DNA of 64,000 nucleotides from DASQFI01 sp963780895 (GTDB lineage Bacteria > Acidobacteriota > Vicinamibacteria > Vicinamibacterales > SCN-69-37): NCBI GenBank assembly GCA_963780895.1, contig CAWAEG010000002.1:310001-374000 (forward strand), in the 5' to 3' direction. Positions 1 through 8,171 of the stretch are shown one piece after another. Position 1 is the stretch's first letter. The number at the start of each line of letters is the position of its first letter. The notes beneath the pieces were generated by a model. It did no database searches, had not been told where the DNA came from, and was given only the letters and a program-made list of their open reading frames with translations. Made by a program: the position numbers and the translations under genes.

Positions 1-1
1 G

Positions 2-901
2 TCAGTTCTCCGCGCGGCCGTCGCGCTCGCGGTCCTGCTGGTGCCGGTATCCGCATCGGCGCAGGAGCTCGAGCCCGGTGCGTACTGGCCGATCCCGAAA
101 GGGCTGAACATCATTACCGTCATCAACAATTTCAACTGGGGCGACGTGGCATTCGATCCGGCGGCGCCAATCGACGAAGCCAGCGCCAGGATCAACACCA
201 CGGTGCTGGCGTTCACGCGGGCGTTCGGCCTGGGCGGACGATCGGCCAACGCGGGCGTGGTGGTGCCGATCATCGCCGGTCACATCGAAGGCCTGTATCT
301 CGGTGAGCCCGCGGAAGTCGGACGGTTCGGGCAGGGTGATCCACGACTTCGGCTGGCGGTGAACCTCTATGGCGCCCCGGCAATGACACTGAAGGAGTTC
401 GCGTCGTATCAGCACCAGACGATCGTCGGCGTCAGCGTCACGGTCGTGCCGCCGCTCGGCCAATACGATTCGGCCAAGCTGATCAACCTCGGCACCCATC
501 GCTGGTCGTTCAAGCCGGAAGTGGGCATCTCACGCGCCTATGGCAAGTGGGTCGTGGAGGGGATGGCGGGGGCCTGGTTCTTCACGGACAACACAGCGTT
601 CGTGGGCGGACGGACGCGATCGCAAGACCCGATTGTGGCGACGCAGGTGCACGTGACGCACAGGTTCACGCGGACGATCTGGCTCGCGGCGGACGCCAAC
701 TACTTCACGGGCGGGCGGACGACACTTGGCGGGAAGCAGAATCTCGACCTCCAGCGCAACTCGCGGGTCGGCGCGACATTCTCGGCGGCGCTCGACCGCC
801 ACCAGGCGATTCGCATGTCCGTGAGCCGCGGCGCGTACACGACGATCGGCGCCGATTTCACGTCGGTCGCCGTCGGCTACAACTACGCGTGGGCGCGCTG
901 A
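2..901 (+). CDS. Outer-membrane beta-barrel, MetA-phenol-degradation-like transporter (5' end missing)
   Basis: The reading frame is open from base 2, so the start lies outside the window. The first visible residues form the hydrophobic end of a signal peptide (AVALAVLLVPVSASAQ, cleavage likely after ASA), so the mature protein begins near QELEPGAYW. The remainder alternates polar and hydrophobic residues and ends in an aromatic-rich strand (VAVGYNYAWAR), as in outer-membrane barrels. YWPIPKGLNI near the mature N-terminus and the overall pattern resemble the MetA-pathway phenol degradation / transporter family, which has no firmly known substrate. It would sit in the outer membrane as a channel. 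A putative GTG at 41 is inside the signal peptide and unlikely to be the start. Confidence 0.6.
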   Translation, partial: SVLRAAVALAVLLVPVSASAQELEPGAYWPIPKGLNIITVINNFNWGDVAFDPAAPIDEASARINTTVLAFTRAFGLGGRSANAGVVVPIIAGHIEGLYLGEPAEVGRFGQGDPRLRLAVNLYGAPAMTLKEFASYQHQTIVGVSVTVVPPLGQYDSAKLINLGTHRWSFKPEVGISRAYGKWVVEGMAGAWFFTDNTAFVGGRTRSQDPIVATQVHVTHRFTRTIWLAADANYFTGGRTTLGGKQNLDLQRNSRVGATFSAALDRHQAIRMSVSRGAYTTIGADFTSVAVGYNYAWAR

Positions 902-925
902 ACGGCAGGCTCGCGGCCTGCTGCA

Positions 926-970
926 GCGTTTTCCAGATCGGTGTCGCCGGAACACGCGACACCGATCTGG
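926..970. repeat. Short hairpin, solo copy of the 57948-58142 repeat family
   Basis: A perfect 14-bp inverted repeat (933-946 with 957-970, 10-base loop) lies between the barrel gene and holB. Together with the preceding GCGTTTT it reads like the two ends of the 57948-58142 element joined without its interior: both have GCGTTTT, then CAG-TCGG-GTCGC, then GGAACACGCGAC-CCGA-CTG. There is no T-tract, so it is not a classical intrinsic terminator, although it could still end the upstream transcript. The family relationship is seen directly by comparing the two sites. Confidence 0.7.
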
Positions 971-976
971 TCTAGC

Positions 977-1993
977 ATGTCGAAGCCGATGCCGCTCACG
1001 ACGATCGTCGGTCACACGCACCTCATCGATCTACTCCGCCGCGCGGTCGCGCGTGGTCGCGTGCCCCAGAGCCTGATCTTTGCCGGCCCCGAAGGTGTGG
1101 GCAAACATGCGGTCGCGATCGCGCTCGCGCAGGCCGTGAACTGTCCGCGGCGGCGCGAAGGCGACGAGTCGGCGGACGCCTGCGGCGAGTGCTCGACGTG
1201 CCTGCGGATCGCGCGCGGGCAGCACTCCGACGTCACGGTCGTCGATCAGGGCGGCGAGGCGTCGATCAAGATCCGGATGCTCCGGGAGCGCGTCCTCGAG
1301 GTCGTCGGGTTCCGGCCGTTCGAGGCGCGTCACCGCGTGTACATCATCGATCCGGCCGACGAGATGACCGACGAAGCGCAGGACGCGCTGCTGAAGACGC
1401 TCGAGGAACCTCCGCCCGCGGTGATCATCATGCTCGTGACCGCGTATCCCGACACGCTGTCTCCGACGATTCAGTCGCGCTGCCGCCGCCTGCGGTTCGG
1501 GCCGTTGTCCGAGGCGGACGTCGTGCGCGTGCTCGTCGAGCGCGAGGGCCTGGAGCGATCCGAGGCCCGGGCGCTGGCCGGCGCCTCGGGCGGGAGCGTC
1601 TCGCGCGCGCTGGCCGGGGCGAGCGGCGATCTCGCCGACGATCGGGATGCCGCGCTCGCGCTCCTCGCCGCGACGAAGGATCGCGCGATCGGGCCGCGCC
1701 TGCGCGCCGCGGCGTCGCTGGCCCAGCACCAGTCGAAACGCCGCGACCGCGATGCGCTCGGCACGCGCCTCGCCATCGTCGCGTCGTTGATTCGAGACCT
1801 GGGTGCGCTGTCGGCGGGTGTGACCGAGAGCCTCGCCAACGCCGACTTGGAAGACTCGCTGCGCCGGCTCTCGCCGGCCTTCGACGCGCCGCGCCTGGCC
1901 ACCGCGTTCGGCATCCTCACCGAGGCGCAAGACGCCCTGACCCGGAACGCCTCGCCGAAGATCGTCGCCGACTGGGTCGCGGTGACGATATAG
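977..1993 (+). CDS. holB: DNA polymerase III subunit delta'
   Basis: Clamp-loader delta' subunit (338 aa), which opens the sliding clamp together with DnaX and delta. The N-terminal AAA+ domain has a P-loop-like GPEGVGKHA near residues 38-46, followed by a zinc-binding cysteine group (C-P-R ... CGECSTC), a VVDQGG segment, and VYIIDPADEMTDEAQDALLKTLEEPP, the Walker B/sensor region of the DnaX/HolB family. Sensor-1 territory continues into SPTIQSRCRRLRF. The C-terminal collar domain is less conserved. I chose ATG at 977 because it follows the hairpin; an upstream GTG at 941 lies inside that hairpin. pdxA follows after 33 bp, so the two are probably co-transcribed. Confidence 0.93.
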   Translation: MSKPMPLTTIVGHTHLIDLLRRAVARGRVPQSLIFAGPEGVGKHAVAIALAQAVNCPRRREGDESADACGECSTCLRIARGQHSDVTVVDQGGEASIKIRMLRERVLEVVGFRPFEARHRVYIIDPADEMTDEAQDALLKTLEEPPPAVIIMLVTAYPDTLSPTIQSRCRRLRFGPLSEADVVRVLVEREGLERSEARALAGASGGSVSRALAGASGDLADDRDAALALLAATKDRAIGPRLRAAASLAQHQSKRRDRDALGTRLAIVASLIRDLGALSAGVTESLANADLEDSLRRLSPAFDAPRLATAFGILTEAQDALTRNASPKIVADWVAVTI

Positions 1994-2026
1994 CATCGAC
2001 CAGGCGGCGTCGCGCCGCCGCGAGAC

Positions 2027-2908
2027 ATGTCCCTGCCCGTGATTGCCGTCACCGTGGGAGATCCGTCCGGGATCGGCCCCGAAATCGCCGTGAAAGCCGC
2101 GCGCGATCCGCGCGTCGTCGCCACCTGCCGTCCGCGGCTGTACGGACCGCATACGGCCGCCGACCTCGCCGGATTTCCCGCCGGCCGCGTGAGCGCGGAC
2201 TCCGCGCGCGCGGCCTATGACGCGATCGTCCGGGCCGTGGAGGACGCGAAACAGGATCGCGTGTCCGCCATGGCCACGGCGCCGGTCAACAAGGAGGCGT
2301 TCGCGGCGGCGGGCCTGAACTGGCGCGGGCACACCGATCTCCTCGCGCATCTCTGTGGCGTGGACGACGTCGCGATGCTGTTCTGGTCGGATCGGTTGAG
2401 AGTGGTACTCGCGACCGTGCACATCCCGCTGGCGGAGGTGCCACGCGCGCTCACGACGGAGCGTCTACTGGCCGTCATCCGTCTGACGGCTCGTTCGCTG
2501 CCGCGTTTCGGCGTCGCCCGTCCCCGGCTCGCGGTGGCCGGACTCAATCCCCACGCCGGTGAAAACGGCGTGCTCGGCCTCGAAGACCGGGACGTCCTCG
2601 CGCCCGCCGTCGCGGACGCTCGAACGAGCGGCATCGACGTGACGGGTCCGCTACCGGCCGACACGGTTTTCGTTCGCGCCGCCCGCGGCGAGTTCGACGT
2701 CGTTGTCGCGGCGTACCACGATCAGGGCCTCGTGCCGGTGAAACTGCTCGCGTTCGGCCGGGCGGTGAACGTCACGCTCGGTCTGCCGATCATCCGGACG
2801 TCGGTCGATCACGGCACGGCGTTCGACATCGCGCGGCAGGGCGTGGCCGACGAGGGCAGTCTGGTCGAGGCGATTCTTCTGGCGGCGAAGCTGGCGGGGG
2901 AGCACTAA
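2027..2908 (+). CDS. pdxA: 4-hydroxythreonine-4-phosphate dehydrogenase
   Basis: PdxA oxidises 4-phosphohydroxy-L-threonine with NAD(P)+ in the DXP-dependent pyridoxal phosphate pathway, giving the amino-ketone used by PdxJ. The 293-aa protein carries the family signatures: VGDPSGIGPE at the N-terminus, RGHTDLLA, the metal-ligand region NPHAGENG, YHDQGLVPVK, and the C-terminal GLPIIRTSVDHGTAFDIA. It is slightly shorter than the approximately 330-aa enterobacterial enzyme but no motif is lost. A small hairpin (2003-2009 with 2013-2019) lies just before the ATG and might affect translation. It ends 13 bp before the convergent gmd stop. Confidence 0.94.
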   Translation: MSLPVIAVTVGDPSGIGPEIAVKAARDPRVVATCRPRLYGPHTAADLAGFPAGRVSADSARAAYDAIVRAVEDAKQDRVSAMATAPVNKEAFAAAGLNWRGHTDLLAHLCGVDDVAMLFWSDRLRVVLATVHIPLAEVPRALTTERLLAVIRLTARSLPRFGVARPRLAVAGLNPHAGENGVLGLEDRDVLAPAVADARTSGIDVTGPLPADTVFVRAARGEFDVVVAAYHDQGLVPVKLLAFGRAVNVTLGLPIIRTSVDHGTAFDIARQGVADEGSLVEAILLAAKLAGEH

Positions 2909-2921
2909 CCTCGCGTGGTGT

Positions 2922-3923
2922 TCAGGGCTTCTGGAGAAGGATGCCCGACGTCATCTTCTGCTTCTCCACGCGTTCCAGATCCGCGTGGACCATCATCTCG
3001 ATCAGGCTTCTGAAGTTCGTGGTCGGTTTCCAGCCGAACTTCTCGCGCGCCTTCGTCGAGTCGCCGACGAGGTGGTCGACCTCGGCGGGCCGGAAGAGCG
3101 ACGGATCCTCGACGACGTACTTCTGCCAGTCGAGGCCGGCGCCCTCGAACGCGATCTCGACGAGCTGCTGCACCGAGTGGCTCTCGCCGGTGGCGATGAC
3201 GTAGTCTTCGGCTTCGTCCTGTTGCAGCATCTGCCACATCGCGCGGACGTAGTCGCCGGCAAATCCCCAGTCGCGGTGCGCGCGGAGGTTGCCGAGGCGG
3301 AGGTCCTTCGCGAGGCCGAGCTTGATCCGCGCGACGCCGTCGGTCACCTTGCGCGTGACGAATTCCAGGCCGCGTCGCGGCGACTCGTGATTGAAGAGGA
3401 TGCCGGAGACCGCGAACAGGCCGTAGCTCTCGCGATAGTTGACCGTGATGTAGTGCGCGAACACCTTCGAGACGCCGTAGGGACTCCGCGGGTAGAACGG
3501 CGTCGTCTCCTTCTGCGGGACCTCGCGGACCTTGCCGAACATCTCGGATGATGACGCCTGATACAGACGGATCGACGGATCGACCACGCGGACGGCTTCG
3601 AGCACGCGCGTCACGCCCTGCGAATTGAACTCGCCCGTGAGCATCGGCTGGTCCCACGAGGCCGGCACGAACGACATCGCGGCGAGGTTGTACAGCTCGG
3701 TCGGCTGCACCCGTTCGAGAACGCGGATGAGCGACAGCTGATCCAGCAGGTCGCCCGGAATCAGCGTGAGCCGGTCGAGGGCATGCTCGATGCGCCAGTA
3801 GTTCGAGGCCGAGAGCCGGCGCGTCAGCCCGAACACTTCGTAACCTTTTTCGAGCAGCAGATCTGCGAGGTAGGAACCGTCTTGCCCGCTGATGCCCGTG
3901 ATGAGAGCCCGCTTGGACGACAT
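2922..3923 (-). CDS. gmd: GDP-mannose 4,6-dehydratase
   Basis: Extended SDR enzyme converting GDP-D-mannose to GDP-4-keto-6-deoxy-D-mannose, the precursor of GDP-L-fucose and related sugars; cytoplasmic. The 333-aa product has the Gmd-specific nucleotide-binding start TGISGQDGSYLADLLLEKGY, the SSSEMFG segment with catalytic Ser/Glu, the YPRSPYGVSKVFAHY active site (YxxxK) and NHESPRRG, all diagnostic of Gmd rather than other epimerases. I chose the ATG at 3923 (MSSKRALITG); an upstream in-frame ATG would add six residues. The partner fcl is about 10 kb away at 13773-14795. It is transcribed divergently from the FAD oxidase at 4001. Confidence 0.95.
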   Translation of the reverse strand: MSSKRALITGISGQDGSYLADLLLEKGYEVFGLTRRLSASNYWRIEHALDRLTLIPGDLLDQLSLIRVLERVQPTELYNLAAMSFVPASWDQPMLTGEFNSQGVTRVLEAVRVVDPSIRLYQASSSEMFGKVREVPQKETTPFYPRSPYGVSKVFAHYITVNYRESYGLFAVSGILFNHESPRRGLEFVTRKVTDGVARIKLGLAKDLRLGNLRAHRDWGFAGDYVRAMWQMLQQDEAEDYVIATGESHSVQQLVEIAFEGAGLDWQKYVVEDPSLFRPAEVDHLVGDSTKAREKFGWKPTTNFRSLIEMMVHADLERVEKQKMTSGILLQKP

Positions 3924-3984
3924 CCGGTCACACAATAGCACAGCCTCTTTGCCGCAATGTGACCGGGCCCCCTCGCGATCACAC

Positions 3985-3990
3985 TACAAT
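3985..3990 (+). promoter_or_regulatory. Possible -10 element for the FAD oxidase gene
   Basis: TACAAT lies 10 bp before the ATG at 4001. If used, transcription would start only a few bases before the start codon, giving a nearly leaderless mRNA. No convincing -35 hexamer is seen 16-18 bp upstream, so confidence is low. Confidence 0.3.
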
Positions 3991-4000
3991 CCCGGCGTCC

Positions 4001-5077
4001 ATGATCGTGGTCATCGGCGCCGGCGTGGTCGGCCTGGCCTCGGCGCTCGCGATCGCCAGCCGGGGCCGGCAGGTTTGTGTCATCGAGCGCCGCGCGCGGC
4101 CAGGCCTCGAGACGTCCACCCACAACAGTGGCGTCATTCACGCCGGTCTCTACTATCCGCCCGGCACGTTGAAGGCCCGCCTCTGCGTCGAAGGCCGCGA
4201 TCGACTGTATCGCTTTTGCGTCGAAGCCCATGTTCCCCACGTGAAGTGCGGGAAGCTGGTCGTCGCGCAGGAGGGGGAAACGAGCGCGCTCGAACGCGTG
4301 CGAGCGGCCGCCACGGCGAATGGCGTCGCGGTCACCCACGTCGATCAGGCGTTCGTGAAAGCGCGCGAACCCCATGTCGCCGCCGCCGAGGCGCTGTGGT
4401 CGCCGGAGACCGGATGGCTCGAAGCCGAAGCGTTCGTGCGGGCGCTCGAAGCGCGGCTCGTCAGTCACGACGGCGTCGTCTTGAACGGCACGCGCGTGGT
4501 CGGGATCGACACACGAGCCGATGGCGCACCGACGATCGTCACTCCTCATGAACGGATCGAGGCGGATGCGATCGTCAACGCCGCCGGGTTGCATGCCGAC
4601 GAGGTCTCGCGGCTGGCGGGCGGCGAGGACTTCCGGATTTTTCCGTGCCGCGGTGAATACGCCGAGCTCGCGCCGAAAGCACGGCACCTGCTGCGCGGTC
4701 TCGTCTATCCGGTGCCGCCGGAGTCGGGCCACGGCCTCGGCGTCCATCTCACGCGAACGCTCGGCGGCGAGGTCTGGATAGGCCCCACGATCCACTATCA
4801 GGAGGAGCGCGGGGACTACGAGCACAACCGGCTTCCGCTGGAGGCGTTCGTCGAACCGACGCGGACGTTACTGCCGTCCGTGACGATCGATGACTTGAGG
4901 TTGGGGCAGAGCGGCATCAGGCCCAAGCTGCATCCGCCCTCGGAGCGCTTCGCCGATTTCCTGATTCGACGTGATCAGAGGAATCCGTTTCTCGTCCACG
5001 CAGCGGGCATCGACTCGCCGGGATTGACGGCAGCGCTCGCGATCGGCGAGATGGTGGCAAAGATCATTCAGTCATAA
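4001..5077 (+). CDS. lhgO: FAD-dependent oxidoreductase, L-2-hydroxyglutarate oxidase family
   Basis: A DAO-type flavoprotein (358 aa). The N-terminus is a Rossmann FAD-binding motif (VVIGAGVVGLASALAIASRG) followed by ERRARPGLETSTHNSGVIHAGLYYPPGTLKA, the characteristic stretch of LhgO/L2HGDH enzymes that oxidise L-2-hydroxyglutarate to 2-oxoglutarate and pass electrons to quinone. IVNAAGLHADEVSRLAG and FPCRGEYAEL in the middle, and the C-terminal HAAGIDSPGLTAALAIGEMV, also match that family. The start is the ATG at 4001. It stands alone between divergent gmd and convergent rfbD, and a hairpin follows the stop. Exact substrate is inferred from the family. Confidence 0.85.
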   Translation: MIVVIGAGVVGLASALAIASRGRQVCVIERRARPGLETSTHNSGVIHAGLYYPPGTLKARLCVEGRDRLYRFCVEAHVPHVKCGKLVVAQEGETSALERVRAAATANGVAVTHVDQAFVKAREPHVAAAEALWSPETGWLEAEAFVRALEARLVSHDGVVLNGTRVVGIDTRADGAPTIVTPHERIEADAIVNAAGLHADEVSRLAGGEDFRIFPCRGEYAELAPKARHLLRGLVYPVPPESGHGLGVHLTRTLGGEVWIGPTIHYQEERGDYEHNRLPLEAFVEPTRTLLPSVTIDDLRLGQSGIRPKLHPPSERFADFLIRRDQRNPFLVHAAGIDSPGLTAALAIGEMVAKIIQS

Positions 5078-5078
5078 A

Positions 5079-5113
5079 GCACGGGTGGAGAGACCCGGTT
5101 TTTCGACCCGTGC
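5079..5113. terminator. Bidirectional terminator-like hairpin between lhgO and rfbD
   Basis: GCACGGGT (5079-5086) pairs perfectly with ACCCGTGC (5106-5113), and the stem can be extended by flanking A/T pairs. It begins 2 bp after the lhgO stop and ends 4 bp before the rfbD stop, so it could serve both convergent transcripts. T-tracts on either side are short (CTTT and TTT). Confidence 0.6.
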
Positions 5114-5116
5114 CTT

Positions 5117-5980
5117 TCAGGCCTCTTGGTCTTCCGTCTTCTGTTTCACGTACCTCGCCAGTGCATCCTGCCAGGTCGGCATCTCCACGCCCGCACGAGC
5201 GAGTCTGGCATTCGACAGCGCCGCGAACTTCGGCCGCGGCGTCGGCAGATGGGCGTCGGCGAGCGGGATTTCGAGAATCGGCGCGTCGGGCGTGCCGACG
5301 AGGCGGGCCAGTTCCCGCGCCAGGTGGGCCCACGTCGTCCAGCCGCTGTTGACGCAGTGATAGAGCCCGGGTGGCGGCGGACTGGCCAGGAGCCGCGCGG
5401 TCGCCGCGACGACATCGTTCACGTAGCTTGGCGAGACGGTGCGATCGGCGAACGCTTTGACGGGCCGGCCGGCCACGATGCCTTCATACAGCCGATCGAT
5501 ACTGCTTCTCGCCAGCCGGCCGCCGAAGAGGCTTTCGACCCGCAGGACGTAGTGGCGCGGCGCGTCGGCCGCCATCCATTCACCGACGAGCTTCGAGACC
5601 GCGTAGGTCCCGCGCGGATTGGGCGTCGCGGTTTCGTCGTACGGCTGATCGGCGACCCCGTCGAAGACGAAGTCGGTGCTGAAGTGCACGAGCGTCGCGT
5701 CGATGTCCGCGGCCGCGCGCGCCAGCGTGTGCACGGCCCAGGCGTTGGTGTCGAGCGCGCGGATGGGCTCGTGCTGGGCCTCGTCCACGTTCGTGTACGC
5801 CGCGCAGTTGATGATCACGTCGGGGCAGATCGATCCGACGGTCGCACGCACCGCGTCCGGCACGGTGACGTCGAGCTCGTCGCGGCTGCGGGCGATCACC
5901 TCGTGGCGCGGCACGAGCCGCGACGTCATGGCGTCGCCGAGTTGACCATGCGCGCCGAGCACGAGCACGAGCTGTCTCAT
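5117..5980 (-). CDS. rfbD: dTDP-4-dehydrorhamnose reductase
   Basis: Last step of dTDP-L-rhamnose synthesis: NAD(P)H-dependent reduction of dTDP-4-keto-L-rhamnose. The 287-aa SDR protein starts with VLGAHGQLGDAM, has INCAAYTNVDEAQHEP (the RmlD signature), HFSTDFVFDG with the catalytic Thr, and YAVSKLVGEW with the YxxxK pair, then RTVSPSYVNDV. It overlaps the upstream aminotransferase gene by 4 bp (ATGA), so translation is probably coupled. With rfbC at the head of the same minus-strand operon it supplies half of the rhamnose pathway; rfbA and rfbB are not in the window. Confidence 0.93.
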   Translation of the reverse strand: MRQLVLVLGAHGQLGDAMTSRLVPRHEVIARSRDELDVTVPDAVRATVGSICPDVIINCAAYTNVDEAQHEPIRALDTNAWAVHTLARAAADIDATLVHFSTDFVFDGVADQPYDETATPNPRGTYAVSKLVGEWMAADAPRHYVLRVESLFGGRLARSSIDRLYEGIVAGRPVKAFADRTVSPSYVNDVVAATARLLASPPPPGLYHCVNSGWTTWAHLARELARLVGTPDAPILEIPLADAHLPTPRPKFAALSNARLARAGVEMPTWQDALARYVKQKTEDQEA

Positions 5981-7119
5981 TGCTTCGCGTAGAACTCCGC
6001 GATGCTCCGGACGACGTGCCGCTGCTGGAGGGCCGTGAGCTCGCCGTAGATGGGCAGCGCGAGCGAGCTGTTCGCGGCTTCGTCGGCGACCGGAAACGTC
6101 GCGTCAGGCTTTGCGATGGACTCAAAACACGCCTGGCGATGGAACGGGACCGGGTAGTAGATCTCGGTGCCGATCCGGCGTTCCCGGAGGTGCGCCATGA
6201 GCGCATCCCGGCCAGGCCCGCGGATGACGAACTGGTTGTAGATGTGATGACAGCCGGCCGGTTCGACCGGCAGCGTCATCCGATCCGTCAGGCCGAATTC
6301 GGCGAACAGCTCACGATACCGGTCCGCATTGCGCCGCCTGGCGTCGCTCCACGCGGGAAGGTGCGGGGCTTTCACCCGAAGTACCGCCGCCTGGATCTCG
6401 TCGAGCCGAAAATTGCCGCCGATCCGGTGGTGGAAGTACTTCGGCTCGGCCCCATGATTGCGGAGGAGTCGGATCTCACGCGCGAGGGTCGCATCGCCCG
6501 TCGTCACGAGGCCGCCCTCGCCGAACCCGCCGAGGTTCTTCGACGGGAAGAAGGAATAACACGTGACCGCGCCGAACGAACCCATCGGCCGGCCGTGATA
6601 GCGCGCGCCGATGGCCTGCGCGGCGTCCTCGATCACCGGCACGCCCGCGCGCGCCGCGATCTCGACGATCGGATCCATCGCCGCCGCGAGGCCGAACAGG
6701 TGGACCGGCAGGATCGCGCGAGTCTTCGGCGTGATCGCGCGTTCGATGGCCGCCGGATCCACGTTGAACGTCACCGGATCGACGTCCACGAACACAGGTG
6801 TCGCGCCGAGCCGCGCCGCGCACCCGGCCGTCGCGAAGAAGGAATACGTAGGCGTGATGACCTCGGTGCCGGGTCCGATGCCGAGCGCCATCATCGCGAC
6901 CAGGAGCGCGTCCGTCCCTGACGAGACCGCAATCGCATGACCGGTCTCGAGGCTGGCCGCGAGCTCCGATTCGAGCGCCGCGTTCTCCGGCCCCAGGATG
7001 AACCGCTGGCTGTCGCAGACGCGGACGATCGCCGCGAGGATTTCGTCGCGAATCGGGCGGTATTGCGCCTGCAGGTCGAGCAGGGGAACGCTCACCTCGG
7101 CGGCCTGGCCGATGGTCAT
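5977..7119 (-). CDS. DegT/DnrJ/EryC1/StrS sugar aminotransferase
   Basis: PLP-dependent fold-type I aminotransferase (380 aa) that usually transfers an amino group to a nucleotide-linked keto-sugar. It begins with the typical VPLLDLQAQYRPIRDEI, has the SSGTDALLVAMMALGIGPG cofactor region, PVHLFGLAAAMDPI, VIEDAAQAIGARY (PLP-contacting Asp), and FFPSKNLGGFGEGG with the Schiff-base lysine. RNHGAEPKYFHHRIGGNFRLDEIQAAVLRVK and the C-terminal EIYYPVPFHRQ are also conserved. The sugar substrate cannot be named from sequence. The CapD/WbpM-like dehydratase at 8893 or another keto-sugar maker could feed it. It is 13 bp downstream of the small membrane-anchored gene and overlaps rfbD. Confidence 0.92.
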   Translation of the reverse strand: MTIGQAAEVSVPLLDLQAQYRPIRDEILAAIVRVCDSQRFILGPENAALESELAASLETGHAIAVSSGTDALLVAMMALGIGPGTEVITPTYSFFATAGCAARLGATPVFVDVDPVTFNVDPAAIERAITPKTRAILPVHLFGLAAAMDPIVEIAARAGVPVIEDAAQAIGARYHGRPMGSFGAVTCYSFFPSKNLGGFGEGGLVTTGDATLAREIRLLRNHGAEPKYFHHRIGGNFRLDEIQAAVLRVKAPHLPAWSDARRRNADRYRELFAEFGLTDRMTLPVEPAGCHHIYNQFVIRGPGRDALMAHLRERRIGTEIYYPVPFHRQACFESIAKPDATFPVADEAANSSLALPIYGELTALQQRHVVRSIAEFYAKQ

Positions 7120-7132
7120 GCCAGCTGAAAGT

Positions 7133-7687
7133 CTATCGAATGACGATGCGCGGGGCGCCCCAAAGGGCGGCGTCGCCGTTCGAGTCCTTCCCCGTGTTCG
7201 GCGCCGGGCTCGAGTAGGTATTGAAAATCAGGTCCACGTTTTCGCCGGCGAACTGCGAGAGGTCGAGCACGAGCTGCTGCCAGCCGCGGTCGCTCGGGTT
7301 GCCATACGGGTTGACCACCATGTTGAGGAGCTCGACGTACTCCGGACCGCTCGACACGCCGATCTGGAACAGGACGCCGTCGCCCTGAACCGTCCAGGAC
7401 TCCTCGAGCAGGCCGAGGCTGAACTTGAGCCAGGCCTCGTCTGGGACCGTGAGGTTGTATTTGATGCGGCTCGGCTGCCTCGTCAGGATCGCGCGTTCGC
7501 GTTGGCCGCCGAGCGTGGCGTCGACCACCGAGAAGACGTCCGGTGACGGCCGGCGGTCCTTCGCCGTCGGCAGCTGTTCGACGAGATCGACGGCGACGCG
7601 ATCGCCGGCCGGGCGCAGCGCAACGTATGCGACGACGAGCGCCACGAGGCCGAGACCGCCGACGAGGAGTTTGGTCCGGCGCGTCAT
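7133..7687 (-). CDS. Hypothetical membrane-anchored beta-sandwich-like protein
   Basis: I do not recognise this 184-aa protein. Residues 6-24 (LLVGGLGLVALVVAYVALR) form one transmembrane anchor, and the remainder is predicted extracytoplasmic and rich in beta-type segments (AWLKFSLGLLEESWTV, GVLFQIGVSSG, WQQLVLDLSQFAGENVDLIFNTYSS), with the look of a jelly-roll or carbohydrate-binding sandwich. I took the ATG at 7687; a TTG at 7696 that abuts the smpB stop is an alternative. It lies in the rfbC-smpB-X-degT-rfbD operon, which hints at a surface-glycan role, but that is inference only. The C-terminus of the ligase at 33037-34905 has a loosely similar soluble domain. Confidence 0.7.
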   Translation of the reverse strand: MTRRTKLLVGGLGLVALVVAYVALRPAGDRVAVDLVEQLPTAKDRRPSPDVFSVVDATLGGQRERAILTRQPSRIKYNLTVPDEAWLKFSLGLLEESWTVQGDGVLFQIGVSSGPEYVELLNMVVNPYGNPSDRGWQQLVLDLSQFAGENVDLIFNTYSSPAPNTGKDSNGDAALWGAPRIVIR

Positions 7688-7696
7688 CGGCGGCAA

Positions 7697-8161
7697 TTAT
7701 ACCCGGCGTGTCTTGATTGCCGCACGTGTTTCGCGCTCCGCTTCGCGGCGCTTGATCGTCTCGCGCTTGTCGATCGTCTTCTTGCCCTTCGCGAGCGCGA
7801 TCTCGAGCTTGAGGCGGCCCTTGTTGTTGAAGAACAGCTTGAGCGGGACGATGGTCAGGCCCTTCTCCGTCGTCTTCCCGAGCAGCTTGTTGAGCTCCGT
7901 CCGGCGCAGGAGCAGCTTCCGCGGCCGCAGCGGATCGTGCGACGACGATCCGCCGTGGCTGTACTGACCGATGTGGACGTTGAGGAGGAACGCTTCGCCG
8001 CCGTTCAGCTTGCAGTAGCTGTCGCGCAGGTTGGCGCGGCCTTCCCGGATCGCTTTGACTTCGGTGCCGAGGAGCGCGACGCCGGCCTCGAACGTCTCCA
8101 GGATGTGGAAATCGTGGCGGGCTTTGCGATTGTCCGCGGCCAGCTGATCGGTATCGCGCAC
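7697..8161 (-). CDS. smpB: SsrA-binding protein SmpB
   Basis: SmpB binds tmRNA and delivers it to stalled ribosomes for trans-translation. The 154-aa product has the family hallmarks: NRKARHDFHILETFEAGVALLGTEVKAIREG, NLRDSYC, an HIGQYSHG loop, RPRKLLLRRTELNKL, LTIVPLKLFFNNKGRLKLEIALAKGKK, and a basic C-terminal tail (KRETIKRREAERETRAAIKTRRV) that inserts in the mRNA channel. The start is a GTG. It is placed unusually inside a sugar-nucleotide operon, 10 bp after rfbC, and its TAA stop abuts the next gene. Confidence 0.95.
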   Translation of the reverse strand: MRDTDQLAADNRKARHDFHILETFEAGVALLGTEVKAIREGRANLRDSYCKLNGGEAFLLNVHIGQYSHGGSSSHDPLRPRKLLLRRTELNKLLGKTTEKGLTIVPLKLFFNNKGRLKLEIALAKGKKTIDKRETIKRREAERETRAAIKTRRV

Positions 8162-8171
8162 GGGTTCCGTT

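Noticed and set aside
941..976. GTG at 941 as the holB start
   Set aside because: It lies inside the perfect hairpin at 933-970 and would add residues with no family match; ATG 977 gives a normal N-terminus.
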